The notes under the pieces were generated by a model. That model saw only the letters and a program-made list of their open reading frames with translations, had not been told where the DNA came from and made no database searches. The position numbers were made by a program, and so were the translations under genes. Of a stretch of 58,815 nucleotides of DNA, positions 20,089-28,845 are shown in pieces. The stretch comes from Alteromonas sp. BMJM2 (GTDB taxonomy: Bacteria; Pseudomonadota; Gammaproteobacteria; Enterobacterales; Alteromonadaceae): assembly GCF_027257845.1 (NCBI RefSeq), contig NZ_JAPVOT010000022.1, positions 1-58,815 of the forward strand, written 5' to 3'. Numbering within the stretch: position 1 is the first letter of the stretch; the number at the start of each line of letters is the position of its first letter.

Positions 20089-21161
20089 GCCCCGTCCTCA
20101 TTTATAAAATCATTTATTAATTGCATTAATCGTAAATTTTGTTCTTCGCTGCCAATGCTCACTCGTAGGCAGTTAGTGAGATTAAGCTGTTTAGACTGGT
20201 CGCGAATGAGCATTCCTTTCGATACCAAGTACTGCATTAGCGCTGCAGACTTTGCATATCTAAATAAGATGAAGTTTGCCTTTCTGTCACCAATTAGGCG
20301 AATGCCATCAATTTTTGACAGCGCAGTGGCAAGTATCTCTTTCTCGCGATTAATCGTGTCTACCTGCAGTTGTAAAAGCGTTAACGACTCCGTCGACAGC
20401 GCTTTCCCTGCAATCTGAGCAACCGGCTCAGGAATAGGGTACGGCGCTATGACTTTCAGCAGCGCCTGAATAACAGACTCTTGGGCTAAGGTAAAACCGC
20501 AGCGAAGCCCTGCTAACGCAAAAGCCTTCGACAATGTACGCAGTATAACAAGGTTAGGGTAGGCCTCGATGTCATTTGCCCACGTGTTGTCGGCATCAAA
20601 CTCGATATAGGCTTCGTCTACTACCACTAACGCCTTATCTGCAAAGTGAGTTAACACTTTTTTGATGTCATCTCGAGCAACCTGAGTACCGGTTGGGTTG
20701 TTAGGCGCACAAATAAACACAACGTTGACGTCGTCGGTAGCACAAACGCCATCCACGTCTAAGCTAAAGTCTTCGTTAAGCGGTACTTTTTTCACACCCA
20801 CATTGCAGGTTTCAGCGCTTATTGCGTACATACCATAGGTAGGGGGGCAAATAAGAATATTGTCTTTACCTGGCGTACAAAATGTTCTAATGAGTAGCTC
20901 AATACCTTCATCGGCGCCGCGCGTAACAATAAGGTTGCTACTATCGACACCCGCGTAAGCGGCATAACCACTCACCACCTTGCTTGGCTGACAAGAAGGG
21001 TAGCGATTAAAGTTACTGCTATCTACAGTATAGTCGTTAGCATAGGGCGACTCATTTGCGTTTAACCAATCTTGCCCGCCAGAAAACAAACGTCGGGCAG
21101 ACTCGTATGGCTTAAGCGGCACTAGATTTTCGTTAATCAGCGTATCTACTAAGCGAGACAT
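20085..21161 (-). CDS. hisC: Histidinol-phosphate aminotransferase
   Basis: This 358-residue PLP-dependent class-II aminotransferase converts imidazole acetol phosphate to histidinol phosphate. Visible are [57 protein letters not shown] and the PLP-lysine motif [15 protein letters not shown]. Start and stop overlap hisD and hisB by one and four bases. Confidence 0.98.
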   Translation of the reverse strand: MSRLVDTLINENLVPLKPYESARRLFSGGQDWLNANESPYANDYTVDSSNFNRYPSCQPSKVVSGYAAYAGVDSSNLIVTRGADEGIELLIRTFCTPGKDNILICPPTYGMYAISAETCNVGVKKVPLNEDFSLDVDGVCATDDVNVVFICAPNNPTGTQVARDDIKKVLTHFADKALVVVDEAYIEFDADNTWANDIEAYPNLVILRTLSKAFALAGLRCGFTLAQESVIQALLKVIAPYPIPEPVAQIAGKALSTESLTLLQLQVDTINREKEILATALSKIDGIRLIGDRKANFILFRYAKSAALMQYLVSKGMLIRDQSKQLNLTNCLRVSIGSEEQNLRLMQLINDFINEDGA

Positions 21162-22501
21162 TACGCGTTGCTCCCATTATTGACATCAACGGCATTAGAC
21201 GTGTCGATTATGCCAAGCTTCTTCATACGAAGCGCCACAGCCTGCTCGTGGGCATCTAACCCTTCTGCGCTAGCGAGGGTCATGATTGCTGGACCAAGGT
21301 TGCGCATACCGTCGGCTGATAACTCTTGAATCGTGTAGCGGCGCATAAAGTCTAACAAGCCTAAACTTGAGTAGTTTTTCGCATAGCCATAAGTAGGCAA
21401 AACGTGATTAGTGCCTGAGGCGTAATCCCCTGCTGATTCCGGCGACCATGGGCCCAGAAAAATTGAGCCTGCGTACTTTATTTTTGGCAAATAGCTTCGT
21501 GCATCTTCAATTTGAACAATCAAGTGTTCCGCCGCATAAGCATTGCTTGCTTCTATTGCTTCGTCTATGGAACTGGCCAAAATATAACGTGCGTTTTCCA
21601 TGGCCGGTCTAGCTATTTCAGCGCGAGACAAAGTAGCAAGCTGTCGTTCAATAGCGGCTTTCGCTGCGTCGATTAATTCACGGCTATCACTGACTAAAAT
21701 TGCCTGTGAGTCTGGACCGTGTTCGGCCTGTGAAAGTAAATCGGCGGCAACAAATTCAGCATCAGCAAATTTATCTGCCAGTACCAAGACCTCAGAAGGG
21801 CCCGCAGGCATATCGATTGCCGCGCCATCAGCACGTTGACTCACTTGTTGTTTAGCTTCGGTAACAAAGCTGTTTCCAGGGCCAAAAATCTTATCAACCT
21901 GTGGAATGCTTTCAGTGCCTAATGCCATTGCCGCGACGGCCTGAGCGCCTCCGCACAAAAATATATTGTCAATGCCGCACTTGCGAGCAGCATAGGCAAT
22001 TTCAGGTGCAATGCGCTGCTGTTTATTGGGCGGAGTACATAAGAGCTTGCGCTCACACCCGGCAACAAGCGCAGGCACACCAAGCATCAATACAGTTGAT
22101 GGTAGGGGAGCGCTGCCCCCTGGAATATATAGACCAACGGCATCTAAAGCGGTAAATCGAAGCTCACAGTGCACGCCAGGTGTTGTTGTCAGTGAAATAT
22201 CAGAAGGTACCTGCGCCTCGTGAAACTGCTTAATATTGTCAAAAGCGGTATCAATAGCGTTGGCTACTTCCACACTTACCTTCGAGGCCAATTCATCAAT
22301 GTCGCTCTGCGAAAGCACTAGCGACTGTAAATCAGGGCAATCAAATTTGCGGGTGTAATCTAAAACCGCACTGTCGCCTTTGGCCTCGACGTTAGCGATA
22401 ATCTCGCTAACGGTTAGTTTAAGTTGCTGGCTATTGGCCATAGCCGGGCGCGAGAGCGCCTGTTTTTTCTCATCATTAGAAAGAGATGACCAAGTAATCA
22501 T
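21161..22501 (-). CDS. hisD: Histidinol dehydrogenase
   Basis: This 446-residue zinc, NAD-dependent enzyme performs the last two oxidations from histidinol to histidine. It has GLYIPGGSAPLPSTVLM, CGGAQAVAAMALGTESIP, the dehydrogenase signature KIFGPGNSFVTEAKQQVSQ, DMPAGPSEVLV, QAEHGPDSQAILV and AGSIFLGPWSPESAGDYA-SGTNHVLPT. About ten residues longer than E. coli HisD. Twelve bases separate it from hisG. Confidence 0.98.
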   Translation of the reverse strand: MITWSSLSNDEKKQALSRPAMANSQQLKLTVSEIIANVEAKGDSAVLDYTRKFDCPDLQSLVLSQSDIDELASKVSVEVANAIDTAFDNIKQFHEAQVPSDISLTTTPGVHCELRFTALDAVGLYIPGGSAPLPSTVLMLGVPALVAGCERKLLCTPPNKQQRIAPEIAYAARKCGIDNIFLCGGAQAVAAMALGTESIPQVDKIFGPGNSFVTEAKQQVSQRADGAAIDMPAGPSEVLVLADKFADAEFVAADLLSQAEHGPDSQAILVSDSRELIDAAKAAIERQLATLSRAEIARPAMENARYILASSIDEAIEASNAYAAEHLIVQIEDARSYLPKIKYAGSIFLGPWSPESAGDYASGTNHVLPTYGYAKNYSSLGLLDFMRRYTIQELSADGMRNLGPAIMTLASAEGLDAHEQAVALRMKKLGIIDTSNAVDVNNGSNA

Positions 22502-22513
22502 AATAGTCTGCCT

Positions 22514-23416
22514 TTAGCCCATCATTTTTTCGATTGGCATTACAAGAATAGAGCTACAACCAAGGGCTTTTAATTTTTCCATGGTTTCCCAGAATAAGGT
22601 TTCTGTTGATACTACATGGATAGCCACTTGCTCTTCATTGCCTGCAAGAGGAAGTACAGTTGGGTTTTCAGCGCCTGGCAACAAGCTCTTCACTTGCTCT
22701 AAATACGCCTTTGGTGCGTGAAGCATGATGTACTTACTTTCTTTTGCTAACAGCACACCGTCTACGCGAGGCATCATACGATTGATCAATGCTTGTTTCT
22801 CATCGCTCATGTCGCCGCCAACGCGCTTAATCAATACCGCTTTAGACCGGAAGATTTCTTCTTTTTCAACTAATCCGTTGGCTTCCAACGTGGCGCCAGT
22901 GGACACTAGGTCACAAATGGCGTCTGCAACCCCAGCGCGAGGAGCAACTTCTACAGAACCGGTTAGCATAACGGCTTTTGCGTTAATGCCCTGTTCTTTG
23001 AAATAACGTTCAAGAAGGTAAGGGTAGGTTGTAGCCACTTCTTTACCGTTAAGCGATTGAATACCATCGTAATCCATCTCGTTTGGCACCGCGATGGATA
23101 AGCGACAGCCGCCATAGTCTAGACGACGAAGAGTTTCGTATTTAAAAGGTTTTCCTGCAGCTTTTCGTTCGAGAGACTTTTCTTCTAATTCGTTCTCGCC
23201 GATAAAGCCTAAGTCAACCACACCGTCCATGACTAAGCCCGGAATATCGTCATCACGCACGCGCAGTAAATCAATAGGTTCGTTTGTAGAATGCGCTATC
23301 AGCAGACGATCACGAATATTGAGTTTTATGCCGATTGCTTTTAATAATGCAATGCTGTCATCGCTCAAGCGGCCTGATTTCTGTACGGCAATTCGAAGTC
23401 TTTTGCTGTTACTCAT
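22514..23416 (-). CDS. hisG: ATP phosphoribosyltransferase (long form)
   Basis: This 300-residue long-form HisG catalyses the first, feedback-regulated step of histidine synthesis. It starts [20 protein letters not shown], has [20 protein letters not shown] and the PRPP-binding [22 protein letters not shown]. The C-terminal regulatory domain ends [10 protein letters not shown]. First gene of the operon, preceded by the attenuator. Confidence 0.98.
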   Translation of the reverse strand: MSNSKRLRIAVQKSGRLSDDSIALLKAIGIKLNIRDRLLIAHSTNEPIDLLRVRDDDIPGLVMDGVVDLGFIGENELEEKSLERKAAGKPFKYETLRRLDYGGCRLSIAVPNEMDYDGIQSLNGKEVATTYPYLLERYFKEQGINAKAVMLTGSVEVAPRAGVADAICDLVSTGATLEANGLVEKEEIFRSKAVLIKRVGGDMSDEKQALINRMMPRVDGVLLAKESKYIMLHAPKAYLEQVKSLLPGAENPTVLPLAGNEEQVAIHVVSTETLFWETMEKLKALGCSSILVMPIEKMMG

Positions 23417-23465
23417 TAAAACGTTCCTTACACATGTTGTGTTTACTTGTGATTGCGCAAAACAT

Positions 23466-23495
23466 AAAAAACCCCCGGAAGTTTCCTTCCGAGGG
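23466..23495 (-). terminator. his attenuator terminator
   Basis: On the minus strand, CCCTCGGAAG pairs with CTTCCGGGGG (one G-T pair) around a GAAA tetraloop and is followed by six T. It lies between the leader peptide and hisG. An alternative hairpin using GGAAGG and CCTTCC upstream (about 23520-23541) could act as antiterminator. The arrangement is the classic ribosome-stalling attenuator of amino-acid operons. Confidence 0.9.
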
Positions 23496-23558
23496 CCGAG
23501 AATTTTTTATCTGCGCCATTGGAAGGAGACATAGACCTTCCAGCACGAACCTGAAAGG

Positions 23559-23603
23559 TTATGCTATGTGGTGATGGTGGTGTTTTACAGCGCAATTAAT
23601 CAT
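23559..23603 (-). CDS. hisL: his operon leader peptide
   Basis: A 14-codon frame on the minus strand reads MINCAVKHHHHHIA, with five consecutive histidine codons (CAC CAC CAT CAC CAC). Ribosomes stalled on these codons under histidine shortage would favour the antiterminator and allow transcription into hisG. It is followed by the attenuator terminator at the expected distance. Confidence 0.9.
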   Translation of the reverse strand: MINCAVKHHHHHIA

Positions 23604-23940
23604 TTTGAAAAAATATGTCCTAAAATTTAACGAGCGAAACATTAGCGGTTTGAACAAAAATTTGCAAGGCTAAAATGAACTCTTTGGCTACAATACGCAC
23701 AAATTAATAGGCATATAGTAAAACTTTTTGATCTGAGCGAAGTTAAACCTTTTGCCATTGTGCTTAAATGGTTTTTTCTTACATGAAACTACTGTTATTC
23801 AGCGAGGTTTTTGATAGTTGAAGACTTTCACAGATACAAAGTTGGTCGTTAGTCACTATATTACGTAGAAGTATTAACAGGCAAAGATATTAATAGACAG
23901 TAACGTTGATAGGCAAAGAAACAGCGGAGATACCGATATT
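23604..23940. other. Divergent region between hisL and a small plus-strand gene
   Basis: This 337-base region carries the his promoter (23639-23667, minus) and must hold the promoter of the small gene at 23941. It is A+T-rich. No operator was recognised. Confidence 0.4.
23639..23667 (-). promoter_or_regulatory. his operon promoter
   Basis: On the minus strand TTGCAA (23662-23667) and TAATGT (23639-23644) are separated by 17 bases, and the -10 is 36 bases upstream of hisL. A reasonable sigma-70 promoter for the leader transcript. Confidence 0.55.
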
Positions 23941-24192
23941 ATGAGCAACGACCTACTATTTCCCATTTTACCGCGCAACACGAAAATTGTGATTGAAGAA
24001 GACAAGCGTGTAAAAAAAGTGGAAAAATCAAAAAAATCTGAGTACCTCTCTGAAGAGGATAGCGACCAGTTTGATGAAGTAAATCGTGCCGATGCATTAG
24101 AGTACGCAACCAAGCACAGACACGAAACTAATAAAAAAAGCGTTAACGATAATAACGAAGGCGGGTTAAAGCATATCGACGTGGACGTTTGA
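23941..24192 (+). CDS. Small highly charged protein, unknown
   Basis: This 83-residue hydrophilic product has a short apolar start (MSNDLLFPILPRNTKIVIEE), followed by a Lys/Glu-rich middle (residues 20-50) and a polar C-terminus. No signal peptide or membrane helix. GGAGA lies ten bases before ATG. A minus-strand frame over the same bases (23874-24224) is rejected because its residues look like an antisense reading. I do not recognise a family; partner and role unknown. Confidence 0.6.
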   Translation: MSNDLLFPILPRNTKIVIEEDKRVKKVEKSKKSEYLSEEDSDQFDEVNRADALEYATKHRHETNKKSVNDNNEGGLKHIDVDV

Positions 24193-24366
24193 TTTGCGAC
24201 AAACCTATCACATGTTTGCCACATAGTTACCGCTTTTCTTACGTTAATAATGCCTGTGATTATTCGGCCGCCACGCCCTCGACCCCAATCATGTCAATGC
24301 GAACATCAATGCTTATATAAATTAACTCGCTGACAACGGCAAAAGCTTAGTTAAGAATAACGCCAG

Positions 24367-24939
24367 CTAGTTAAGTTTTTTATCTACCCAAAACTTCGTT
24401 CCTTTAACAGTCGCTTGCAATGCCAATCCGCTTTCAGTCATGGTGTAAACAGTAACATCACCTAAATACCCTTCGCCTTCGGCAGATACACCCTTGTTTC
24501 CAGCCTTAGCTGCTGCGTCGGCATTTGTGCCTACCGTCCAGCCGTTTTCAATAAAGTACGACATCGCTTTTTGCGAGTGAAACACCATGACCACTCGGTA
24601 GTCTTTAGCGCCTAAACCCAAGCCTACGCCTCCTTCAGCCATGTTCATATAGGTTTTATTACCCGTTGCATTGTTGTTTACCACGCCGTAACCCGTTCCT
24701 GCGGCAAAAAAGATAACGTTCACATTAGCATTAGTAAAAACCGCATATCCCGCAGCAGTTTGTAACTGTGAGCGCGTGTCGGGCTTTTCGCTGTAAAGAC
24801 GAGTTAATACATTTTGCTGCATGTCCAATATAGCCTGTCTTTTTTCAGCAACACTTCCGTCTCCCATTGAGGCACAAGCGCCAAGCATAAAAATTGTGGC
24901 GAAAACCCATGCGTAAGAAGCTAACTGTTTGAATTTCAT
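24367..24939 (-). CDS. SYLF/Ysc84-domain lipoprotein
   Basis: About 190 residues. The lipoprotein signal peptide ends FMLGAC, with the acylated cysteine near residue 22. The mature part is a SYLF (Ysc84) lipid-binding domain: KRQAILDMQQNVLTRLYS, AAGYAVFTNANVNVIFFAAG, GYGVVNNNATG, MAEGGVGLGLGAKDYRVVMV and a beta-rich C-terminus. SYLF proteins bind phosphoinositide-like lipids in eukaryotes; the bacterial role is unclear. ATG at 24939 is chosen because GGAG is six bases upstream; an ATG four codons earlier lacks this. Confidence 0.85.
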   Translation of the reverse strand: MKFKQLASYAWVFATIFMLGACASMGDGSVAEKRQAILDMQQNVLTRLYSEKPDTRSQLQTAAGYAVFTNANVNVIFFAAGTGYGVVNNNATGNKTYMNMAEGGVGLGLGAKDYRVVMVFHSQKAMSYFIENGWTVGTNADAAAKAGNKGVSAEGEGYLGDVTVYTMTESGLALQATVKGTKFWVDKKLN

Positions 24940-25214
24940 ATTTTTCTCCATAACGTATTCGTCTTGTTTATTACTAGGTGAAAACGGGAAATGTCTTCAG
25001 CTTATTGGTGAACAGCACTATTAAAACCATTTTTTATTTATCTACATGTGCTCTATGCATTTACTTTGCCAGCTAATAGCTTGTCGAAATTCATGTGCAC
25101 TGTGCTTTCGAGTTCAATGAATAGAATTAGTTGCACTATTTGAGAATAAACGCTGCCAGAGTGTCACGGCTGATATAGTTAAATAGGGGAGAGCTTAACG
25201 GGCATGTTGCATTA

Positions 25215-25403
25215 ATGGCTTACAGTTATCGACAGATTTTACCGCCCCATGAAGCAAAAAACGCAGCAGCGTCAACCGCTGCGCTTATCGATGGCTATTG
25301 GCTGCGTTATTCCATGGGAAGCATTGGCAACGGCAACTTCGAAGAGCCGGTAGTGAGAATTAAGCAATACGTAAGAGACACTATCAACCTCTTTGCTGTC
25401 TGA
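25215..25403 (+). pseudogene. betI remnant (C-terminal fragment)
   Basis: The 62-codon frame reads SYRQILPPHEAKNAAASTAA, then LIDGYWLR and further residues. This matches the C-terminal ligand domain of the TetR-type choline regulator BetI (E. coli: FRRELPREQA...LAALIDGLWLR). The helix-turn-helix and the first two thirds are missing, and I found no trace of them in the preceding 200 bases in any frame. No betA or betB is adjacent. It is best read as a decayed fragment rather than a functional gene, though a short expressed protein cannot be excluded. Confidence 0.65.
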
Positions 25404-25429
25404 AGGCCTAATCGGTAAACCATCGGCAA

Positions 25430-25452
25430 TAAAAAAGAACCGTAACGGTTCT
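25430..25452 (-). terminator. Terminator of DUF6482 gene
   Basis: On the minus strand AGAACCG and CGGTTCT flank a three-base loop, followed by six T, immediately after the stop codon of the minus-strand gene. Confidence 0.8.
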
Positions 25453-25698
25453 CTATAATTCGATTTCCAGCTCTAGTGCGCCTGGGTGATCGGTCTGCCC
25501 AACCATTTCTTCATAGGGTGTATTTTGTCTTAGCCACACGTGCTCAAAAGATTGTGCGTCGAAATGCTCCCTAATCTCATTCAAACAATGAAATGTCTTT
25601 GGTTGCGAACTCTTGTCTCTTACAAGTGCACGGGATGCTCCAACACCGGTAGATGCAAGATAATTACCGCCTTCAAGTGATTCAATGTACAAGTTCAT
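25453..25698 (-). CDS. DUF6482 family small protein
   Basis: This 81-residue cytoplasmic protein begins MNLYIESLEGGNYLASTGVG and ends in an acidic ELEIEL. It has the pattern of the DUF6482 family, common in marine gammaproteobacteria. Function unknown. AAGGAG lies about ten bases before ATG, and its own terminator follows at once, so it is a single-gene unit. Confidence 0.8.
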   Translation of the reverse strand: MNLYIESLEGGNYLASTGVGASRALVRDKSSQPKTFHCLNEIREHFDAQSFEHVWLRQNTPYEEMVGQTDHPGALELEIEL

Positions 25699-25813
25699 AG
25701 CTGAATTTCTCCTTAACGTTACTTAATGTTTAGTCGAAATATTTGAAAAGTGATCATTAATTATGATTCATTTATATAAACCGACACGCCGCCGTGGCTA
25801 AATCTGTCAGCAG

Positions 25814-26296
25814 CTACCACCATTTATTGCTGCATCTCAGTAGGCCTGCCGATGTCAGGTGTGTAGAGAGTTGGTCTTTATCTGATTCGTTTAAAAAACT
25901 GCCAACCTCACATTCACATAAGTCGTCTTTTAAAATAATTCGGGGTAACCGGCCAAAACGGGTGTCCTCAATAAAATAGAGATAGGACGCGGTTTTGTTC
26001 AACATCCAGCGATTATCTTGGGAGGTAGTAATTTCGATAGTCGCTGGGGTAATGGTGATATCTTCCCATCGATAGGTTGCGCGGGAGGTAATATACATAA
26101 CACAAATAAGCGTAAATACTTCAGCGCCAGCAAAAGGAAGGATTACCCATGCACCCGCTACAGCCCAAGCGGTTGCTATTGAGCTAATAAACAGCGCAAA
26201 GGCTAGCATAAGAAACTTTGTCTGCTTCCACGTGGCAGACCTATTCGGCGTTATATGAATAACGGTGTCGTTATTTTCTGTTGATACTACTATCAT
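25814..26296 (-). CDS. DUF2244 membrane protein
   Basis: This 160-residue protein has a short N-terminus with ITPNRSATWKQTK, two adjacent membrane helices (about residues 28-46 and 48-70), then a cytoplasmic beta-rich domain (RWEDITITPATIEITT). This is the DUF2244 layout. Such genes often lie near cytochrome oxidase genes; here they do not. No strong ribosome binding site was seen. Confidence 0.75.
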   Translation of the reverse strand: MIVVSTENNDTVIHITPNRSATWKQTKFLMLAFALFISSIATAWAVAGAWVILPFAGAEVFTLICVMYITSRATYRWEDITITPATIEITTSQDNRWMLNKTASYLYFIEDTRFGRLPRIILKDDLCECEVGSFLNESDKDQLSTHLTSAGLLRCSNKWW

Positions 26297-26432
26297 GTCG
26301 CTGCGTTAACGATACGGCCGTGAAAACAAACATGAAGCCTTATACGTATCGATTTAAGCATTTAGATTGAAATTTGTTCAGTTGTAGGTAGCAACTCGAA
26401 CGCTCAGTTAATTCGTTGTAGGAAAAAGAGAC

Positions 26433-27365
26433 TTGTCATATTCCCATTTATTACTGCTATTTTCTCGTAAGGGTGCGTGGTTTTTTGCTGTTATTTCAGC
26501 ATGGTTTCTTATTCTTTTTTCCCAAAATAATGTGGGGGTTTTGTTGCACGAATATGGCTTTTTCACCTTTGTCGGCGTAGTGGGGGCTATATTTGCCAAT
26601 GCTACAGGCGCTGGTGGAGGCGTGGTATTTGTTCCCTTTTTTGCGTATCTCTCCTTTACTCCTGAAAGTATTATTGCAACAAGTTTTGCCATACAATGTT
26701 GTGGTATGACGGCAGGAGCCATTACCTGGGCTCGCTTTTTTTGCTCTCAACGCCAAACAGACCAACATAAAACAGACAGCCAGTGGGGCGCACTGCCAAG
26801 TGCTCTTTTATTAACCGTTATACCTTCTCTTTGTGGTGTTCTGTTTTCGCAATACACCACACATGGCTCAGCGCTTCTACTCAATGTATTAGGTGGACCT
26901 GAAAACCTACACACGGTATTCGGCGTGTTTTCCGTTATATTGGCCATTGCCATTATAGGGTCAATTCCGCTGATGAAGCGCCAAGTGTTTAGCAACGCGT
27001 TAGCCGCAAAGGATATTATTTTGCTTCCCACCATCGCCTTTTTGGGTGGGTGTATTACCGCTTGGCTATCTATCGGTGTGGGTGAGCTTATCGCGGTTTA
27101 TCTTATTATTCGCGGCTTTAACGTCACTATGTCTATCGCAGTGGCGGTTATTTTATCAGCATTTACAGTATGGTCAGCAGTACCCTTTCATGTACTTGTT
27201 AGTCATGCCATAGTATACGACGTTGTTATATTCGCTGGCGCAGGCGCTATTTTAGGAGGCGTTGTCGCTAAATACCTTGTACTGGCTTTTTCTACTCAAT
27301 CACTAAAGCTATTTTTTGGGTTATGGGTATTTCTACTAGGCGTAACCAGCCTACCTATTTTTTAG
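26433..27365 (+). CDS. TauE/SafE-family anion permease
   Basis: This 310-residue integral membrane protein has about eight hydrophobic helices. The TauE/SafE hallmark GAIFANATGAGGGVVFVPFF occurs in the first half, and a related G-rich segment (FLGGCITAWLSIGVGELIAV) in the second. The family exports sulfite, sulfonates or other organic anions; the substrate here is unknown. The frame starts at TTG 26433 with AGGA nine bases upstream; no better ATG exists before the first helix. Confidence 0.85.
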   Translation: MSYSHLLLLFSRKGAWFFAVISAWFLILFSQNNVGVLLHEYGFFTFVGVVGAIFANATGAGGGVVFVPFFAYLSFTPESIIATSFAIQCCGMTAGAITWARFFCSQRQTDQHKTDSQWGALPSALLLTVIPSLCGVLFSQYTTHGSALLLNVLGGPENLHTVFGVFSVILAIAIIGSIPLMKRQVFSNALAAKDIILLPTIAFLGGCITAWLSIGVGELIAVYLIIRGFNVTMSIAVAVILSAFTVWSAVPFHVLVSHAIVYDVVIFAGAGAILGGVVAKYLVLAFSTQSLKLFFGLWVFLLGVTSLPIF

Positions 27366-27431
27366 CGTTTTTTTATATGTCGCTTTAAATTTAGTAAAGA
27401 TAAGCGACTGACCCTTTAAGGGAGTTAGTCT

Positions 27432-28742
27432 ATGCAATTTGACGTAACACCTCGCTCTCTATATCGCGTAAAACAGCCGGACTGGTCTTCCCATGCGGTT
27501 ATCTATCAAGTTAATACTCGGCAATTTAGCGCCAAGGGTACCTTTGAAGGAGTCACCGAAAGACTCGAGAATATTAAAGAGCTAGGCGCGGATATTATAT
27601 GGTTGATGCCAATTCATCCTATCGGAAAAGAAAATAGAAAGGGGCAGCTCGGCAGCCCCTATGCGGTTCGAGATTATCTTAATGTCAACGCCGAATTTGG
27701 CAATAAGGACAGTTTTAAACACCTAGTATCTCAAGCTCATAAGCTCAACCTTAAAGTCATTCTAGACTGGGTACCTAATCACAGTGCATGGGACAACGCT
27801 CTTGTCGACTCCCACCCACACTGGTATGCAAAAGATCACAAAGGCGACTTTCGCCCATCGCCCTGGTGGGATTGGTCTGACATTATTGAGTTTGATTATT
27901 CCCAGCCTGGCCTGAGGGAATACATGATTTCTGCAATGCGCTATTGGGTGGAAGCGTTTGATGTTGATGGGTTTCGTTGTGATGTTGCAGGTTACGTCCC
28001 CAACGATTTTTGGGAGCAAGCTCGCCACGCTCTCGACGCCATTAAGCCTGTATTTTTGCTTGCTGAGTGGGAAAACAGAGATTTACACGAGAACGCTTTT
28101 AATATGACTTATGCGTGGAGTTGGAATGAAACCCTTCACGAATTAGCCAAGGGGCGCTGCAGTTTAGACAGACTCAGAAAATACTACTCATGGAATGAGA
28201 GAGCATGGCCGCATAGCGCCTATCGCATGACGTTTGTGAGCAATCACGATAAAAACGCGTGGGACGGCACGCAGCGTGAGCAGTTTGGTGACGCGCTCGA
28301 GGCGTGCATTGCGCTTTCAGTTATAGGCGAGGGGATGCCACTTATCCACAACGGACAAGAAGCCGGAGAGACCAAACGTCTGGCTTTTTTCGAGCGAGAT
28401 CCCATTGAGTGGCAAGCACATCCTATTGGCGAACTGTACCGAGAGCTCATCGCCCTTAAAAAATCGAAGCCATTTTTGGGCAATGGCGAGTTTGGAGCAC
28501 GTATGATCCAAGTGCCTAACTCATCAATGGCTCAGGTATTCAGTTTTGTAAGACGAGAAGAACGCGAGGGCGGCAAAGTCTTTGTGGTGATGAACTTTTC
28601 TGATTTGCCCGTTACGGTGACATTTGAAGAATCGTTGCATCTAGGTACGCTGCAACATTGGAAGCGCAATCAGAAAACGACGTTTTCTTCTGATACCTCG
28701 CGCACGTTAAAGCCCTGGGGCTTCGAAATCTGGCACAAATAA
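27432..28742 (+). CDS. GH13 alpha-amylase family glycosidase
   Basis: This 436-residue (beta/alpha)8 enzyme acts on alpha-glucans. Region I is DWVPNHSAW, region II DGFRCDVAGY with nucleophile D184, region III LLAEWE with acid/base E212, and region IV FVSNHDKN with transition-state Asp D273. No signal peptide, so cytoplasmic: probably a maltodextrin or glycogen-derived oligosaccharide hydrolase. A short C-terminal beta domain follows the barrel. GGAG precedes ATG. The exact specificity cannot be read from motifs alone. Confidence 0.9.
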   Translation: MQFDVTPRSLYRVKQPDWSSHAVIYQVNTRQFSAKGTFEGVTERLENIKELGADIIWLMPIHPIGKENRKGQLGSPYAVRDYLNVNAEFGNKDSFKHLVSQAHKLNLKVILDWVPNHSAWDNALVDSHPHWYAKDHKGDFRPSPWWDWSDIIEFDYSQPGLREYMISAMRYWVEAFDVDGFRCDVAGYVPNDFWEQARHALDAIKPVFLLAEWENRDLHENAFNMTYAWSWNETLHELAKGRCSLDRLRKYYSWNERAWPHSAYRMTFVSNHDKNAWDGTQREQFGDALEACIALSVIGEGMPLIHNGQEAGETKRLAFFERDPIEWQAHPIGELYRELIALKKSKPFLGNGEFGARMIQVPNSSMAQVFSFVRREEREGGKVFVVMNFSDLPVTVTFEESLHLGTLQHWKRNQKTTFSSDTSRTLKPWGFEIWHK

Positions 28743-28845
28743 CAGGGTAATTGTTTATTTTTACATGCGTTGTTCGATAGGTTTTCAACGCTGTTTTTGG
28801 CATAATGCGGGCCTAACAATGCAATGTATTTGAAACGTCTCAAAA

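Noticed and set aside
23874..24224. 116-codon minus-strand frame opposite the small gene at 23941
   Set aside because: No ribosome binding site; Ser/Leu/Phe-rich composition typical of an antisense reading of a Lys/Glu-rich gene, and the plus-strand frame has GGAGA upstream.
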